The notes beneath the pieces were generated by a model. The model saw only the letters and a program-made list of their open reading frames with translations. It was not told the origin of the DNA and did not search any database. Below, piece by piece: positions 12,146 to 23,400 of a stretch of 64,000 nt of DNA (position 1 is the first letter of the stretch; the number at the start of each line of letters is the position of its first letter). The DNA comes from Udeniomyces pyricola. Taxonomy: Eukaryota > Basidiomycota > Tremellomycetes > Cystofilobasidiales > Mrakiaceae. The DNA lies in assembly GCA_039545295.1 (NCBI GenBank), contig BCIK01000009.1, positions 578,744 to 642,743 on the forward strand, written 5' to 3'. A program made the position numbers and the translations under genes.

Positions 12146-12690
12146 ACGGACGCGATCACAGAACCAGAACCACGGCCAACGGTAGTCGACAACAAGAAAA
12201 GAGTCACGCGACGAGGGGGGTCAATGTGATAGGTAAATTACATCGTTCCACGCCGAGAGTTACGAGAGAGGATAGGTGTGAAGAGTATGAGGGTCCGGAG
12301 TAGAGGAAAAGAAGAACTTGGAGAGTCAGGATGGAAAGTAGACTACTAGAAGAGGAAGGAGAAGGATCAAGCCAAAGTTTGCGGTGTTTGATCATATAGA
12401 TCGTAGTTGACCGACAGGACGACGACGAAGACGACAAACAGCAAAAGAGGAAAAGATGATGATGAAGACAACAGCAATCACGAAAAGCTTATTACGTAAA
12501 GAGAACACAACAACAAAAGCAGAGGCGAAGGAGAAGAAGAAGGAAAGAAAGAGATGGAGAGTGGCGGAGAGGAATCAAAAGGGTGAACGCCTGAAGATGA
12601 ACTGAAAGAGAGGGTAGAAAGGAGAGAGTCACGCAACACGAGAAAAAATCTAGTTTGGTTTGAGGTCGCTCCTGTCAGCTAGTTTCCTCC
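12146..12690. other. Convergent spacer between PIF1 and DUF6534 gene
   Basis: Purine-rich on the + strand (many GAAGA and GAGGA words). It carries the 3' ends of both converging genes. No gene seen. Confidence 0.5.
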
Positions 12691-15574
12691 TCAGGGCTTG
12701 ATTGTCTTCGGATCAACAGGGATTTCGTCGACGGCGGTTCCTTCGGAACTCGCAGAGCCCGAGCGTTCGACGCGAAGGCCAGTCGCGCTGGGCTCGATGT
12801 ACTGGATGACAATTTTACAAGTTCAGTCAGTAAGTCGTGTGTATTTGGGTATGGTTGAGATTTAGGAGCCTGGACGTGTCACTTACGCAAGTAGAAAATG
12901 GAGGCGGTTCTGCGCGAGTCGGAGGCTGGAAGCAAGGTGATCCTGGGGTCGAACTTGACATTGAGTAGGATTTGAGCGAAAGTTGATGAGCCTTGAGAGA
13001 GAGAAGAGAGGAATTACCAGTTCCCGCCGTCCAATGCATGGGATCAGTATACGACGATCAACTCGGATAGATTTTGACCATAAAAAAAGGACTCTTGACT
13101 GTCCTAGGAGTACAATGGACTTACGAGGTGGGAAGCATCCTCCTCCCTACTATCCTCTTCCTCCACAACGACCTCCCTCGTCACGAGCACACCTCCGATC
13201 CCACCATCGCCACTGCCACCACCGCCAATACTACCACTATCCGTTCCATGAGCAACGTTTGTCTCCTCTGAGTGAATAAACCGATCATACCCCAATTTCT
13301 TCGCCGCCGCAGCCAACGCTTTTCTCGACTCTCCACTCTCCCTCCTCTCCTCCTGGGAGACCCCCCTGAAGTCAGCTTCGATCTCTTCGGCGTCCTTGAA
13401 GAGCGAGCCTCGCCAAGTCGTGAATTGGCTGCCTCGGCGCGTACCCAAAATGCCGATGCAGATCCCTGCACCCTTCTCACTACTTCCTCCTCCATTACCG
13501 GCATCTCCACTACCACCCCCACCACTTCCACTTCCCCCACCAGAACCCATCCGTCCTCGAGTCGGTCGCAAACTATTGCTTCCCGGAGACGTCGAAGATT
13601 GCGTATACGTTGACCTCTGATGGAACGCCTGGCTCCAAGAGTTATTGTTATTATTGTTGTTGTTGTTGTGGTTATTTGATCCCATCTTCTCCAGATCGCA
13701 CCCTCCTCGAAGATCGGCTTGATGGGAAAAGGAAGAAGCTCGACCAGTCGTCGTTTGACCGCCGCTGCCAGATTGGTAAGGACCAAGTTGGGAACTCGCA
13801 CAGGCGAGCGCGTTGGCGTTGGAGTCGGAGGAGAGTTGGGAGCGGGCATTCAAGTTGGCTAACATGGAGAGAGTGTAGCATCTTCCAAGAACCCTGGTTG
13901 GCAGGGACACAAGAAAGGAAACGAAACAGATGGGGGAAAAGTAAGGGAGTAAAGAAATGCGGCAGTCAGCTATAAGGTTTTTCAGGATCGATCGAGGGGG
14001 CAAATTGAATGTTGTTTATTTGTTTGGTTTGTTTGACGGGCTGAAGGTAGTACGAACATGCCAGTCATGACACAGAGGTTATCGCCTGTGTGAGTCAAGA
14101 ACAAGATGATGGTCAAAAGGGCTATAGCCCCCGTGATGGTCCCCGTACGGACCGTCTGGAACGAGAGGGTTTGCAACAGGCTTCGTTGGAGACACAAACC
14201 CCATGACAAGCAAAGAAACCAAGACAATCACGCCAAGTGAAGATAAGGAAATAGATGATGGTTTTGAAAGCGATCAAATGTCAGTCAACGCTCGTTCTTC
14301 ACTCGGCCCAAACGAAAAAAAGAAGAAAAAAAGAAAAAAAAAAGAAAAAAGAAGAAAGGCTAAAAACTGACTTTCCCGAGAAACTGTACTCGCTAATGGT
14401 TCTCCTTCGATAGAGGTTCCAACAGAGCAGGGCAGCTAGAGCGATGTCCACCGCGGCTGAACCAGCCAACCATAGGATCACCCTGTTTTGTTTTGTTTAA
14501 CACGAACATCTCACGTCAGTCTCCCTACACACGGAAGATGAGCAAACACGTGACATGAGGAGAAGACACACGTGAGTAGGGTAACGAAGGACGTACGTGT
14601 TGGTCATGACGACTGTTAAGATCGTTCAAGGGAGACGGATGGACATATGAAAGGAATGGTAATCGTAATATATCATTGGAATCAGTCCGATTGTATCTCA
14701 TCGACAACACACATGTGGAAAGATCTTGAGAAGACTCAGAAACATGAGTTTTTGTTTTTGCGTACCGCGGTCTTTGATATCTGAAAGCGTTACCAAGCGG
14801 ACGGCGGAAGCGATCGCCGAACCCATCTGGATAGACGACAACAACATATGGGAGATATTTTTGTTCATGGTTCGATCAGCTTGTGATGCCACAACGTTCT
14901 AACAAAACCAAAATAGACCAAGAAACAAGACAGGGAATGATATGTCAAGCTCACGCTAGTCACCGCCAAGATGTCCAGTATGACTAACAACCAAATCGCG
15001 CCTGTGAACTTCCAAATCTTGACGCTCAAAAACACTTGGGCGACGAGCGCCGAGCACGCCGTCGACACCACGTAGAGAGGTAACGGCCAGGGGGATGTTT
15101 GGATGTAAGCATCTTGACCGTAGTGGGTGATGGTATAGAGGTAGACGAGGACGGAGTTGGAGAAGACGGTCGTCGTGTCGCAGATGACGGAGATCCAGAC
15201 GGCGAATCGGTTAAGAAGCGTGTCAGTCGGGTAGCGTCGGAAGTAGACGTTGACCGCAAAGATTCTGGGTGAAACGAAAAGGCGATGGAGAAGGAGGACG
15301 ATGAAGTCGAGATTTCACGTGCGAAAAAGCGACCAAAAAAAAGCAGAAAAAAAAATGTCGTTAGACAATCGATGAGCTTTCCCTCGACGCCATCGAACAA
15401 AGACGAAGAAACGAAAACACCAGAAGAAACCGGAAGGAAAAGCAAGATACAAAAGTCTGGGAAGAAAGCATGCTTGGTCAAATGAACGGACTAGACGTAC
15501 TCGATGGTAAAGAGGACAAAGTTCAACCAAGAGGACAATAGGAGTACTCCTATCGAAGTATCATAAACGCCCAT
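12691..15574 (-). CDS. DUF6534-type seven-helix membrane protein with long low-complexity tail
   Basis: Start ATG at 15574 (MGVYDTSIGVLLLSSWLNFV). The exons encode consecutive hydrophobic helices: the N-terminal one; IFAVNVYFRRYPTDTLLNRF with WISVICDTTTVFSNSVLVYL (about 15120-15265); LYVVSTACSALVAQVFLSVK and FTGAIWLLVILDILAVTSV (about 14950-15080); ILWLAGSAAVDIALAALLCW (about 14420-14480); and GTITGAIALLTIILFLTHTG (about 14090-14150). The sequence RCYTLSMLANLNAR then matches the end of the basidiomycete DUF6534 domain. After it comes a cytoplasmic tail of about 250 residues, rich in Ser, Gly and Asn, with a run of about nine Asn (near 13655-13675) and a more ordered segment, EEIEADFRGVSQEERRES. 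Two short exons finish it (12905-12969, then one ending in DEIPVDPKTIKP at 12691). Splice phases agree across both joins. Function of the family is unknown; a sensor or receptor role is only a guess. Confidence 0.75.
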
Positions 15575-16870
15575 CGTGTAAGGGTATTTAGTGAAATGAC
15601 GGAGGTGACGATTTGGGAAAGAAGAGGAGGGAGGAAAGGGTGCGGAAGCGTAGGCAACGGTAGGGGGGGGGGGGAGAGAGAAAAGAGGTGAAGGTCAAGG
15701 TGTCACAAGAGCGAAAGGAATGAGATTGAGGCGGAGGGGTGAGAGTGGGAAGGTGTCCAGGAGAAATTTAAAGGAAAGTGGGAGTGATGAATAGTGTGGG
15801 TGTCACGCGAAGGATGATAAGAATGTCACAAGGTGGGGAACCTCGCCAAATGGGAGATGAAGAGAGAATCCTAGGGACAGGGGGATAGTACGTAAGCGAG
15901 AGGCGTTCTCGGAGTTGTCCGTTGGCTTGTTCGTTGATCGGATATCCCTGTTTGTGAGGGTGTGTGTATGTATGGGTACGTTGACTCCCTGCCTGGAGAA
16001 TGACAAAGATGCCCACCTAGGCAGAGATAAAGAGTATTGAACCTAGGGGACGATAGAAACGACGTTAGGGTAGGGAAAAGTACGAAGGAGGGCACAAGAT
16101 GGTCGTCGTACGGGGGATGATCGAATCAACGAGCTTGCCTGCCTCGCGCCTCCATACAAACAGTGTGCACGTTCACAGAGACGTGAGGAAGATACAAAGA
16201 GGGGTAATAAAAAGGTGAGAGAAGTGAAGAAGACAAAGACGGAATCGCGACCTAACGATCTCGATCGATCGGTTTGGATTTGAATCCCGAGAAAGGGGTC
16301 AGCTGTTGGCGGCGGGTTTCCCAGCCAAATCAAAGAGATACCACATGCTTGATTAGATCGAGGAGCTTTGTAGGGGGCAGGAAAGACAAATAGGACTGGG
16401 AAACAAAACTAATGAAGAGGAGGTGAATGATGTTAGCGTGCATCCGTGGTGGCGACGGCAACGGATGGCACATCCGCCAGAGAACAACGCGGAGGATTAA
16501 GTGATCGTGCTCCTCAAATACAGCCGGACTTTTGTCAATCTGTTCGACGCAGGGCTCAAAGGGGCAGAAGGAGTATATATAGAGACACCAGCAGGGATCG
16601 ATCTCCCGCCTTTTCCTATACATGTGGGGGAGAGGGGGCATTGAAACATCCGAGCGCAAAAGAATGTGCAGAGAACAACACTCCATTCCGTATCACGGAT
16701 TTCGAAAATCGAGCAGCCTGAGGCCTGACGAGGAAGAAGAAGCTGTTTGTGAAGACGCATCAAAATATAACAAAGGAAGCCATGAGATGAATGGCAGGGA
16801 TTCGATCATGAAAGGAACAAGCTGATCAAAGACGTGTGCCCATGATACAACTGATGAACGTCAAGTCAAG
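15575..16870. other. Spacer upstream of DUF6534 gene
   Basis: About 1.3 kb between two genes on the minus strand, presumably promoter of the DUF6534 gene and 3' region of the cytochrome b561 gene. It is purine-rich on the + strand and has a G run near 15664. The open frames here show no family motif. Confidence 0.5.
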
Positions 16871-18486
16871 TTAGGCCAGCCCCAGCTTGCCCAACCTGAC
16901 TCGCCTATAAAGCCCAAGGGCAACGACTGGTACAAAGCAGAGGTCATACCGATCAGCAAGGAAATGATGAGAGAGGGGCAAGTCAGGGTCGGAGCAGCTT
17001 GTCGAGAATCATATGACAACTCACGAGCGAGTCCGATCCAACTTCCTCCGATGCGGACCCAGAGAGACGTGTTTCCCTGGGCCCAGTCCGATTGAGCCGC
17101 TCCGATGAATGGAACAGTAATCATGAGGGGAACGATAAAGACGTAGGCAGCAAGTCTACGTTGGCAAAGGCCAATAGGAGGAAAGAGTATTTAGCAATCA
17201 TTTACCATAGGTACAGAGCTGTGACAAAACGGGACGATAGTCCCAGACGAACCTGTGATACTTCCACCACTTTTTGGCCGCATTTTGACCCCCGAGTAGG
17301 TTCCAAAGGTAAGGTGTCGATTGAACCAAGCCAAAGAGGGCTTGGGAGAGAAGAAGCACCAAAAACGCAAGTCCAAGTCGACCGTGCCAGCTCTGATACC
17401 ATCTAGAAGTCAGCTCACACGATCTTCCGATTCTGAAGGATTCGAGTACAGGAGAAAGAGATACGAACAGTGAAGTGCTTGGCACCGTGCCGGTTTTTGT
17501 TGACGTAAATAGCGGCTGGAGAGGGAGGAAAGCGGTGGAGATATCTAGGCCTCGTTAGGTTGATTGTACCTTTGGCACATGCGATAGGTGACGTTAGTGA
17601 AGAGGCACTGACTAGCTCCAATCACAAACGAGAGCAACGAAACTCCGTTGAGAGTGTGGTGGACGTGGAATGCCTGGTCTGTTGAAGTATTCAGTCAACA
17701 AAGATGAGTCAGCAGATTGAAGCAACACGTTTCTGGGTGGGGCCGGGCGAAGATTGAGGGTACGTACTCTTGGCTCGTGGGAACTCTTTGGAGGTCGGTT
17801 GTAAGACGGCGATTCCTATATGTGCAAAGATTGAGTGAGATATGAAAGAAGCGTAGTATGGTCGTCGCGATGGCGAGTCAATTACAGGAGAGAGAAGAAG
17901 AAGAAAAAGAAAAAGAAGGAAACTAGGCAAGCGATCGGAGAAGAACGACGGACCAGTCACAAGCAGCGCAACTCCAATCGATTGGAAGAGGGGGTGCAAG
18001 GCAAATATTCCGAGCTTGCTCGCATCGTTGGTGATGAAAATCGACCACCATACGGAGGGGACAAACAGAAGCAGTCCAGCCTTTATGTACGCATGTTGAT
18101 ACGAGTGTGACGAGACCGGGATTACGAGCGAGGTTTGGGCAAACGTCGAATCGGATCGGCGGGGAAGGAAGACAGAAGGAGGATGAAGGGAAGAATCAGA
18201 CCAGATCGGCTAGCGTGAGATAAGGTTTCTAAAAAGATCTCGCAAGTAAGGTCTTCATTGGAGTCGTATGTGACACTTGTCAAGTGGCGATCAGGTCATC
18301 CGGCTATGGGGCGGTGGTGAGGATGTGAGGCAGGGATGACCGAGAACGCGTGGGGCGAGGCGATGGCCTCACAAGGATCGCAAAGAGCCCGAGTACGTCG
18401 CTGGAGTGTCTGCTCGCAGGCGTAGATGGTGCCGACGAAAGGGGAGTCGACTCCGACAAGAAAGGGGTGCTTTCTGTAGTTGGCAT
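16871..18486 (-). CDS. Cytochrome b561 domain transmembrane protein
   Basis: Cytochrome b561 proteins are multi-helix membrane proteins that hold two haems between His pairs and move electrons across a membrane. The start at 18486 gives a Ser/Thr/Pro-rich leader (MPTTESTPFLSESTPLSSAP). Membrane segments: AGLLLFVPSVWWSIFITND; LGIFALHPLFQSIGVALLVT with a candidate haem His in HPLFQS; HVHHTLNGVSLLSFVIGA with an HH pair; SWHGRLGLAFLVLLLSQALF with a His in SWHG; KWWKYHRLAAYVFIVPLM with a His; and a C-terminal helix WIGLALVALGLYRR. Exons 2 onward join in phase: the TATCACAG donor joins the exon starting LAAYVF, and the last exon begins inside 16990-16890, with the stop at 16871-16873. The join between exon 1 and exon 2 (near 18370-18220) is the least certain. 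There is no DOMON or reductase domain in view, so its electron donor is unknown. Confidence 0.8.
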
Positions 18487-18905
18487 AGGTGAATATTAGG
18501 GGTGATAGTGGGATTATAGGTGAGCGTTAGGCGAACGGACACGGTGGAAATAAAGGAGGGGGACAAAAGGCGAGAGATCGTGCTTCGGCGATGTCCTTTG
18601 CTGGTTCACATGCATCCCTTCCCCAGCCTCATCGGCCTATTCATCATCATCATCATCGTCAACCCTGTTTCCGATAGAATAACGTCATAGTGTCACATTC
18701 CCTCACCCTTGCACACGGTTTCAAGCAACCATCATTGTCTAATCCCATCTTGTACAGAACAACACAGCATACATAAACACAATGGGATAAGCTCACCCGA
18801 AGCATGCGTCTAAGCCGGTCCTAAGCCGTTGACCGAAGGCCTCTAATATAGTCTATACGTCGACTCCCTTCCTCTACGACTCAACATCGTGCCTCACATC
18901 GTTCC
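18487..18905. other. Spacer between cytochrome b561 and PIG-H genes
   Basis: About 420 bases containing the promoter of the b561 gene and the 3' end of the PIG-H gene. A CATCATCATCATCG run sits near 18643. Nothing else seen. Confidence 0.5.
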
Positions 18906-19904
18906 TCACATCGAGTCCCAGATCTTGCCGCACACCTCGCCAGACTTCCACGAGCATCGTCGACTTGGGAAGAAAGTTCTGAGAGACGAATCAACAAGGG
19001 TTGAGATCAGCATACACCCCGATGAACACGAAGTATTCACCTCCGTCATGAAAGATGCCCCTTCGTTCTGCTCCATGTCTTAACTGTCACGAACCTCGTA
19101 TGCAACCGACACAGTGCTTCGTCCCTTGAGAACGATGCCCAAATAACCGACTATAGCCCATCTCCTCAATCCCTCGTTGAGAACGATATCGAGGATATCT
19201 TCTAGGGGGATGAACGTCCGGGATGTCGCTCGAAAACATCGGAAGGGAAGAAAGATTGGTACAGAACTCGAAGAGAGAAGGATGCCGAGTGGAGGGATGG
19301 TCGTGATGGACTCTGGGATGGGAACCACCAAAAGTCATAGATACATAGTGAAGGATGAGTAAAAATTCGCAACTAGAAGGGCAATACCTGGTCGATTCGA
19401 GTCGCAGGCGTCTTCAGTAACGACACGCCAGAGGGGAAGGGTGATGCTGCTTCCTACCTGATAAAAGCATTCGTCCCATCAACGCGTAGACACAAAGTAC
19501 GAGTATGGCAAGAACGATCCCGCTGGGCATCTATGATAAGCGTGATCCAGCAGAAGGTACACAGTTAGCCGTTGTGCGATCTCGACGGGGCCTTGATTGA
19601 CGCGACTAAGAGGTACCGAGCACGGCAGGTTGGTACGCACCCACTCATGACATTGGAGACTCCAAGTGAACTCCTCGAACCATGGTTGATCGTTTGGTGC
19701 AGCGCGAACGAGCGAGGCGATGAGACCAGCGACGACAAGCCATCTTGTGCAGAGACTGCCAAGGCGAGAGGAGAGGGGGTATTCATGCCGAACGATGCGG
19801 TACTCGTGGGTTGCAGGGGCAAGCTGGAGCCGATCGAGCCGATAGCGGGCATCAGAGCAGAGGAGCTTGGATGATGGAAGGGGTGACGGTGGCTTGTGGT
19901 TCAT
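18906..19904 (-). CDS. GPI15: PIG-H/GPI15 subunit of GPI-N-acetylglucosaminyltransferase
   Basis: This is a subunit of the ER enzyme that transfers GlcNAc to phosphatidylinositol, the first step of GPI-anchor synthesis. The start at 19904 (MNHKPPSPLPSS) leads to a first hydrophobic segment, WLVVAGLIASLVRAA, and a second exon with GIVLAILVLCVYALMGRMLL. The next exon, joined as LLS-ESITTIPPLGILL, carries the PIG-H core: TFIPLEDILDIVLNEGLRRW followed by AIVGYLGIVLKG. Two more short exons end in KSTMLVEVWRGVRQDLGLDV, matching the conserved LPR-x-VEV-x-RGVR end of the family, with the stop at 18906-18908. Two helices plus a cytosolic C-terminal domain is the expected topology. The family call rests on the core exon; small-exon borders are approximate. 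Confidence 0.85.
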
Positions 19905-20424
19905 GCCATTGCTCGATGAGTTTGGATACACGAGGGAAGTGAGGTCCGGTCGGGGGACTGCTGGGCCGGGATAGTCAAATGATGTATATATATGGGAGAG
20001 GCCGGTGACAGCGCGCTGAACAGGAATCCCAAGATCCCAAACTTGCAAGGGATGAAGCTATGAAGCATCGACTGATCGATGATGATGCGTTCAATTATCT
20101 AAACAATTGATAATTTCCTGCGTCAGCTGGTTCAAAGTGGGTGACCAACCTATTCCAAATCCAGTACTGTTACAAGTAAACAAATCAAACAAACGTCAAG
20201 CAGTCATCCGATCATCGGCTCAATGCCGCGTGTGGTGACTTCCGTCGACGTTTCCCTTCGACCCGCTAACCTCCCCTCGTTTGCTTTTCTTCTTCATCCC
20301 GCCTCGGCCTCTTACCCTTAATCCCGTCTCCTCTCGCTCCCTTCCCTCATTAATCTCATCCTACATCCATCATCTCCTCAGCTCAGTTGACGGCTTTTTT
20401 CTCCCAGTCGCTGCCTCGCCCCCC
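19905..20424. promoter_or_regulatory. Divergent promoter region, PIG-H and exo-glucanase
   Basis: 520 bases separate the two start codons, which point away from each other. It contains GATCGATGATGATG near 20077 and a CT-rich stretch just before the glucanase start, typical of fungal core promoters. Shared control is possible but not shown. Confidence 0.45.
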
Positions 20425-23400
20425 ATGTCGACCAACGACGCTCCCTACGATCCCCCGTCGATCCTTCCTCATGCCGACACCGTCCCGACATCCCCTGGCC
20501 AAGAACAGGGCGCCTTCCCGGCCTACACTCAACCTCTTGCTACCGGTGACGATGAGAGTGCAGATATCACTGGGCTCGGTGGCTGTGAGTCCTCGTTCGA
20601 TCAGTAATCACAAATGGGGGTTTTCCACCTTCCTTCTCTATCCCCCCGGGGGGGATCGGCACCCCCCTTCCAAGCCAAACCGTCTTGTTTTGATCATTTT
20701 ACCGGAGCTTCCTGCCGTCCGATATCTTGACTCCTTTCGCTGACTATCTCTCCTACCCTTCTTCGTCCCCTCCTACTTGAATGACTCGGATCTATTGTGC
20801 TCAATTGTGATCTCCGCCTTTCGTGTCGTTGATCGCCTGACCGCTCCGTTTTCGCGCGGCGCTCCACCCGGATTCAACGCTCCCGCAGTTCCAAATGCCC
20901 AGTTTTCTCGTTATAGTCACGCTTCATCTCTCGGCGGAATTCCTGGCATGTCCAGAAGCGACAGCACCTATACGGATGGTGGTGCCAGTGCGACTGAAGG
21001 CAATGGAGTGAGTCACCCATCGTTCTTGCCCCCACTCTCTCGGCCCCCTTGAGGCCCGTTCATTTGACGCTCAGGGTGAAGTGGGTTACCGCCGAGCTTT
21101 CCTCAATCCGACGGCGAGGAAAGCCGGTGCGCGCGATGGCCCCTGCCGAAAAACTGTATCCTTTCTAGTACCCTCGCTACCCCTTGACAAGGGGGTGACA
21201 TACAAGACTAGGAAGATACTTGATTCATGCCTTGCATATCAGCAGGGCTATGTCCAAACCGGCATCCCCTACGCGACTTCGCATGTGTTTAGCTTCCCTG
21301 GTCTGCTCTCGGGATACGGACCTTGAACCGATGCGGGGCCCGAAGCTCGAGATTCGAGCGAATGCTCTCCTCGTCAACCCTTTGTTCTTGTTGTTATTAT
21401 CATTATTGACGAAGGAACTAGCCAAGTTCCGTCTGAAGTGAATGTCCTGTTTGTTGCCATAACTGACCACGGTTCTACCCACCCGCTGCTGCCCCTATGT
21501 CATCACACTATTATAGCTATACGCTCCCGTGATGGGCGCGCGTCCAGGATCGTCTTTATCCTCTGCTGGCATGCTCGCATCGTCGTCTTCTGCCTACAAC
21601 GTTGATCCCAACCGAGGCTCGTATGTGGCTGCCCCGATTGCAAGCCCAGATCTGAACAAAGAAGGTGGCTTCGAACTCGCCCAAGTTAGTCGATCGGGCG
21701 TCATCGCTTGTACAGTCGTGGTCTGCAATGAGATGGTTGAAGGCTCAACTCTCTTCTGTAACATGACTTGTTTTTACACTCCCCATTCCGCCAGGCTGAA
21801 AAATATGCTGCTGGGGCGAGTGGCGGCGGTCGAGAGTATGCCATGGGTGCCGCCGGTGGAGGAAGCTTGTGGGCACGAAAGAAAAAATGGATCCTTGCTG
21901 CTTTGGCTGCCCTGCTCATCATCATCGCCGTCGCGGTGGCCGTGCCCGTATCGTAAGTAACGACAGCGCCCTTGCTCGGTCGCAATCGCCAACGGATACG
22001 ATGCGAAGCTAACCGGATGAGCTCCTTAATTGGCATTGACCGCTACGATGCCCCTCTCGGCTCAAACAGACTCGCCAACAAAAACTCGTCCTCCAAGAAC
22101 AATGCCGTCGTTGCCAATCCCGCCAGCTCAACCTCGAAGGCGTCAAAAAGCTCATCGACCGCGTCGGCCTCGCAGGGCGTTCCCACAGTGGTCTCGGCTG
22201 CCGTGTTTGGCGCAGCTGGTTCGACGGTCGTCATGGCCGACGGCTCGGATGGTTTCACTTACGAGAACGATTTTGGTGGCTACTGGGGTTGGGACGCTAG
22301 CAACCCACTGGACACATCAACAGCTGGGCGATGCCAAAGCTGGAGTCCTCGTCTGAACGAGACTTTCAGATACGGCGTGGACAAGATCCGTGGGTGAGTG
22401 TCGACCCCCAAGTATACATCGTTGCATTGACAAATTCCGATCAGATCCATTTGCTGATGATGTTCCTGCTCGCTGATCATGTATTTTGCTCGGTCGACAG
22501 GGTCAACCTTGGCGGTTGGCTGAACACGGAACCTTTCATCGTCCCCGGCCTTTACGAGCAGTATGCCAATGCCACCTATACCCCCGTAGATGAATGGCAC
22601 CTCAGCCTCGCCATGGGTGACAATCTAGCCACTGCGATGGAGAACCACTATAAGACGTTTGTCACCGAGCGAGACTTTATGGAGATTGCTGCCGCCGGCT
22701 TCAACTACGTCCGAATGTAGGAACGCTTTTTGCTGCTTTCACGATCCTTCGCAACCTACAGACCCCGCTGACATGGACTATCAACGATCCCGCATCTTTT
22801 CGTTTCCGCTCGCACTGACAGCCCAATCGGCTACTGGGCCATCGAAGTGTACGAAGGCGAACCTTTCCTCGAGAAGGTGTCTTGGACCTACTTCCTCAAG
22901 GCGATCGAGTACGTGGCATCTTTGCTCGTTCCTCTTTTCTATGACAAGGATTTGACTGTAATATCTCTCTGGTCATTTACAGATGGGCACGCAAGTACGG
23001 ACTTCGAATCAACCTCGATCTGCACGCGGTCCCGGGCTCGCAGAATGGATGGAACCACTCAGGCAAGATGGACAAAATTAGTCAGTGGTTCTCTTGGGTG
23101 TTTCACTTCAACTTCATTGATCGCCTCTGACTTCGACTTTCATCCCATGTCATGGGTTCCGTTTCTGCCTGTACCGCAATTTGTAGACTTCATGAGCGGC
23201 CTAATGGGCCTTGCTAATGGACAGCGCGCGCTCAACTACGTCCGTACGCTCGCTCAGTTCATCGCTCAGCCAGAGTACAAAGATGTCGTCACCATGTTCG
23301 GTATCCTCAATGAGCCATTCATTCCGTACGTTGATACGTTTAGTCCTTCATCCGCTCTGTTTCCCGCTTTCTCGTACCACGCATTGTGACAGTGCTGACC

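Noticed and set aside
13272..13975. Plus-strand open frames opposite the DUF6534 tail
   Set aside because: Low-complexity antisense of Gly/Ser/Asn codons; the minus strand joins in phase to membrane helices.
16255..16300. tRNA-like B box (GGATTTGAATCC)
   Set aside because: The flanking bases do not pair as a T-stem and no acceptor or anticodon arm could be drawn.
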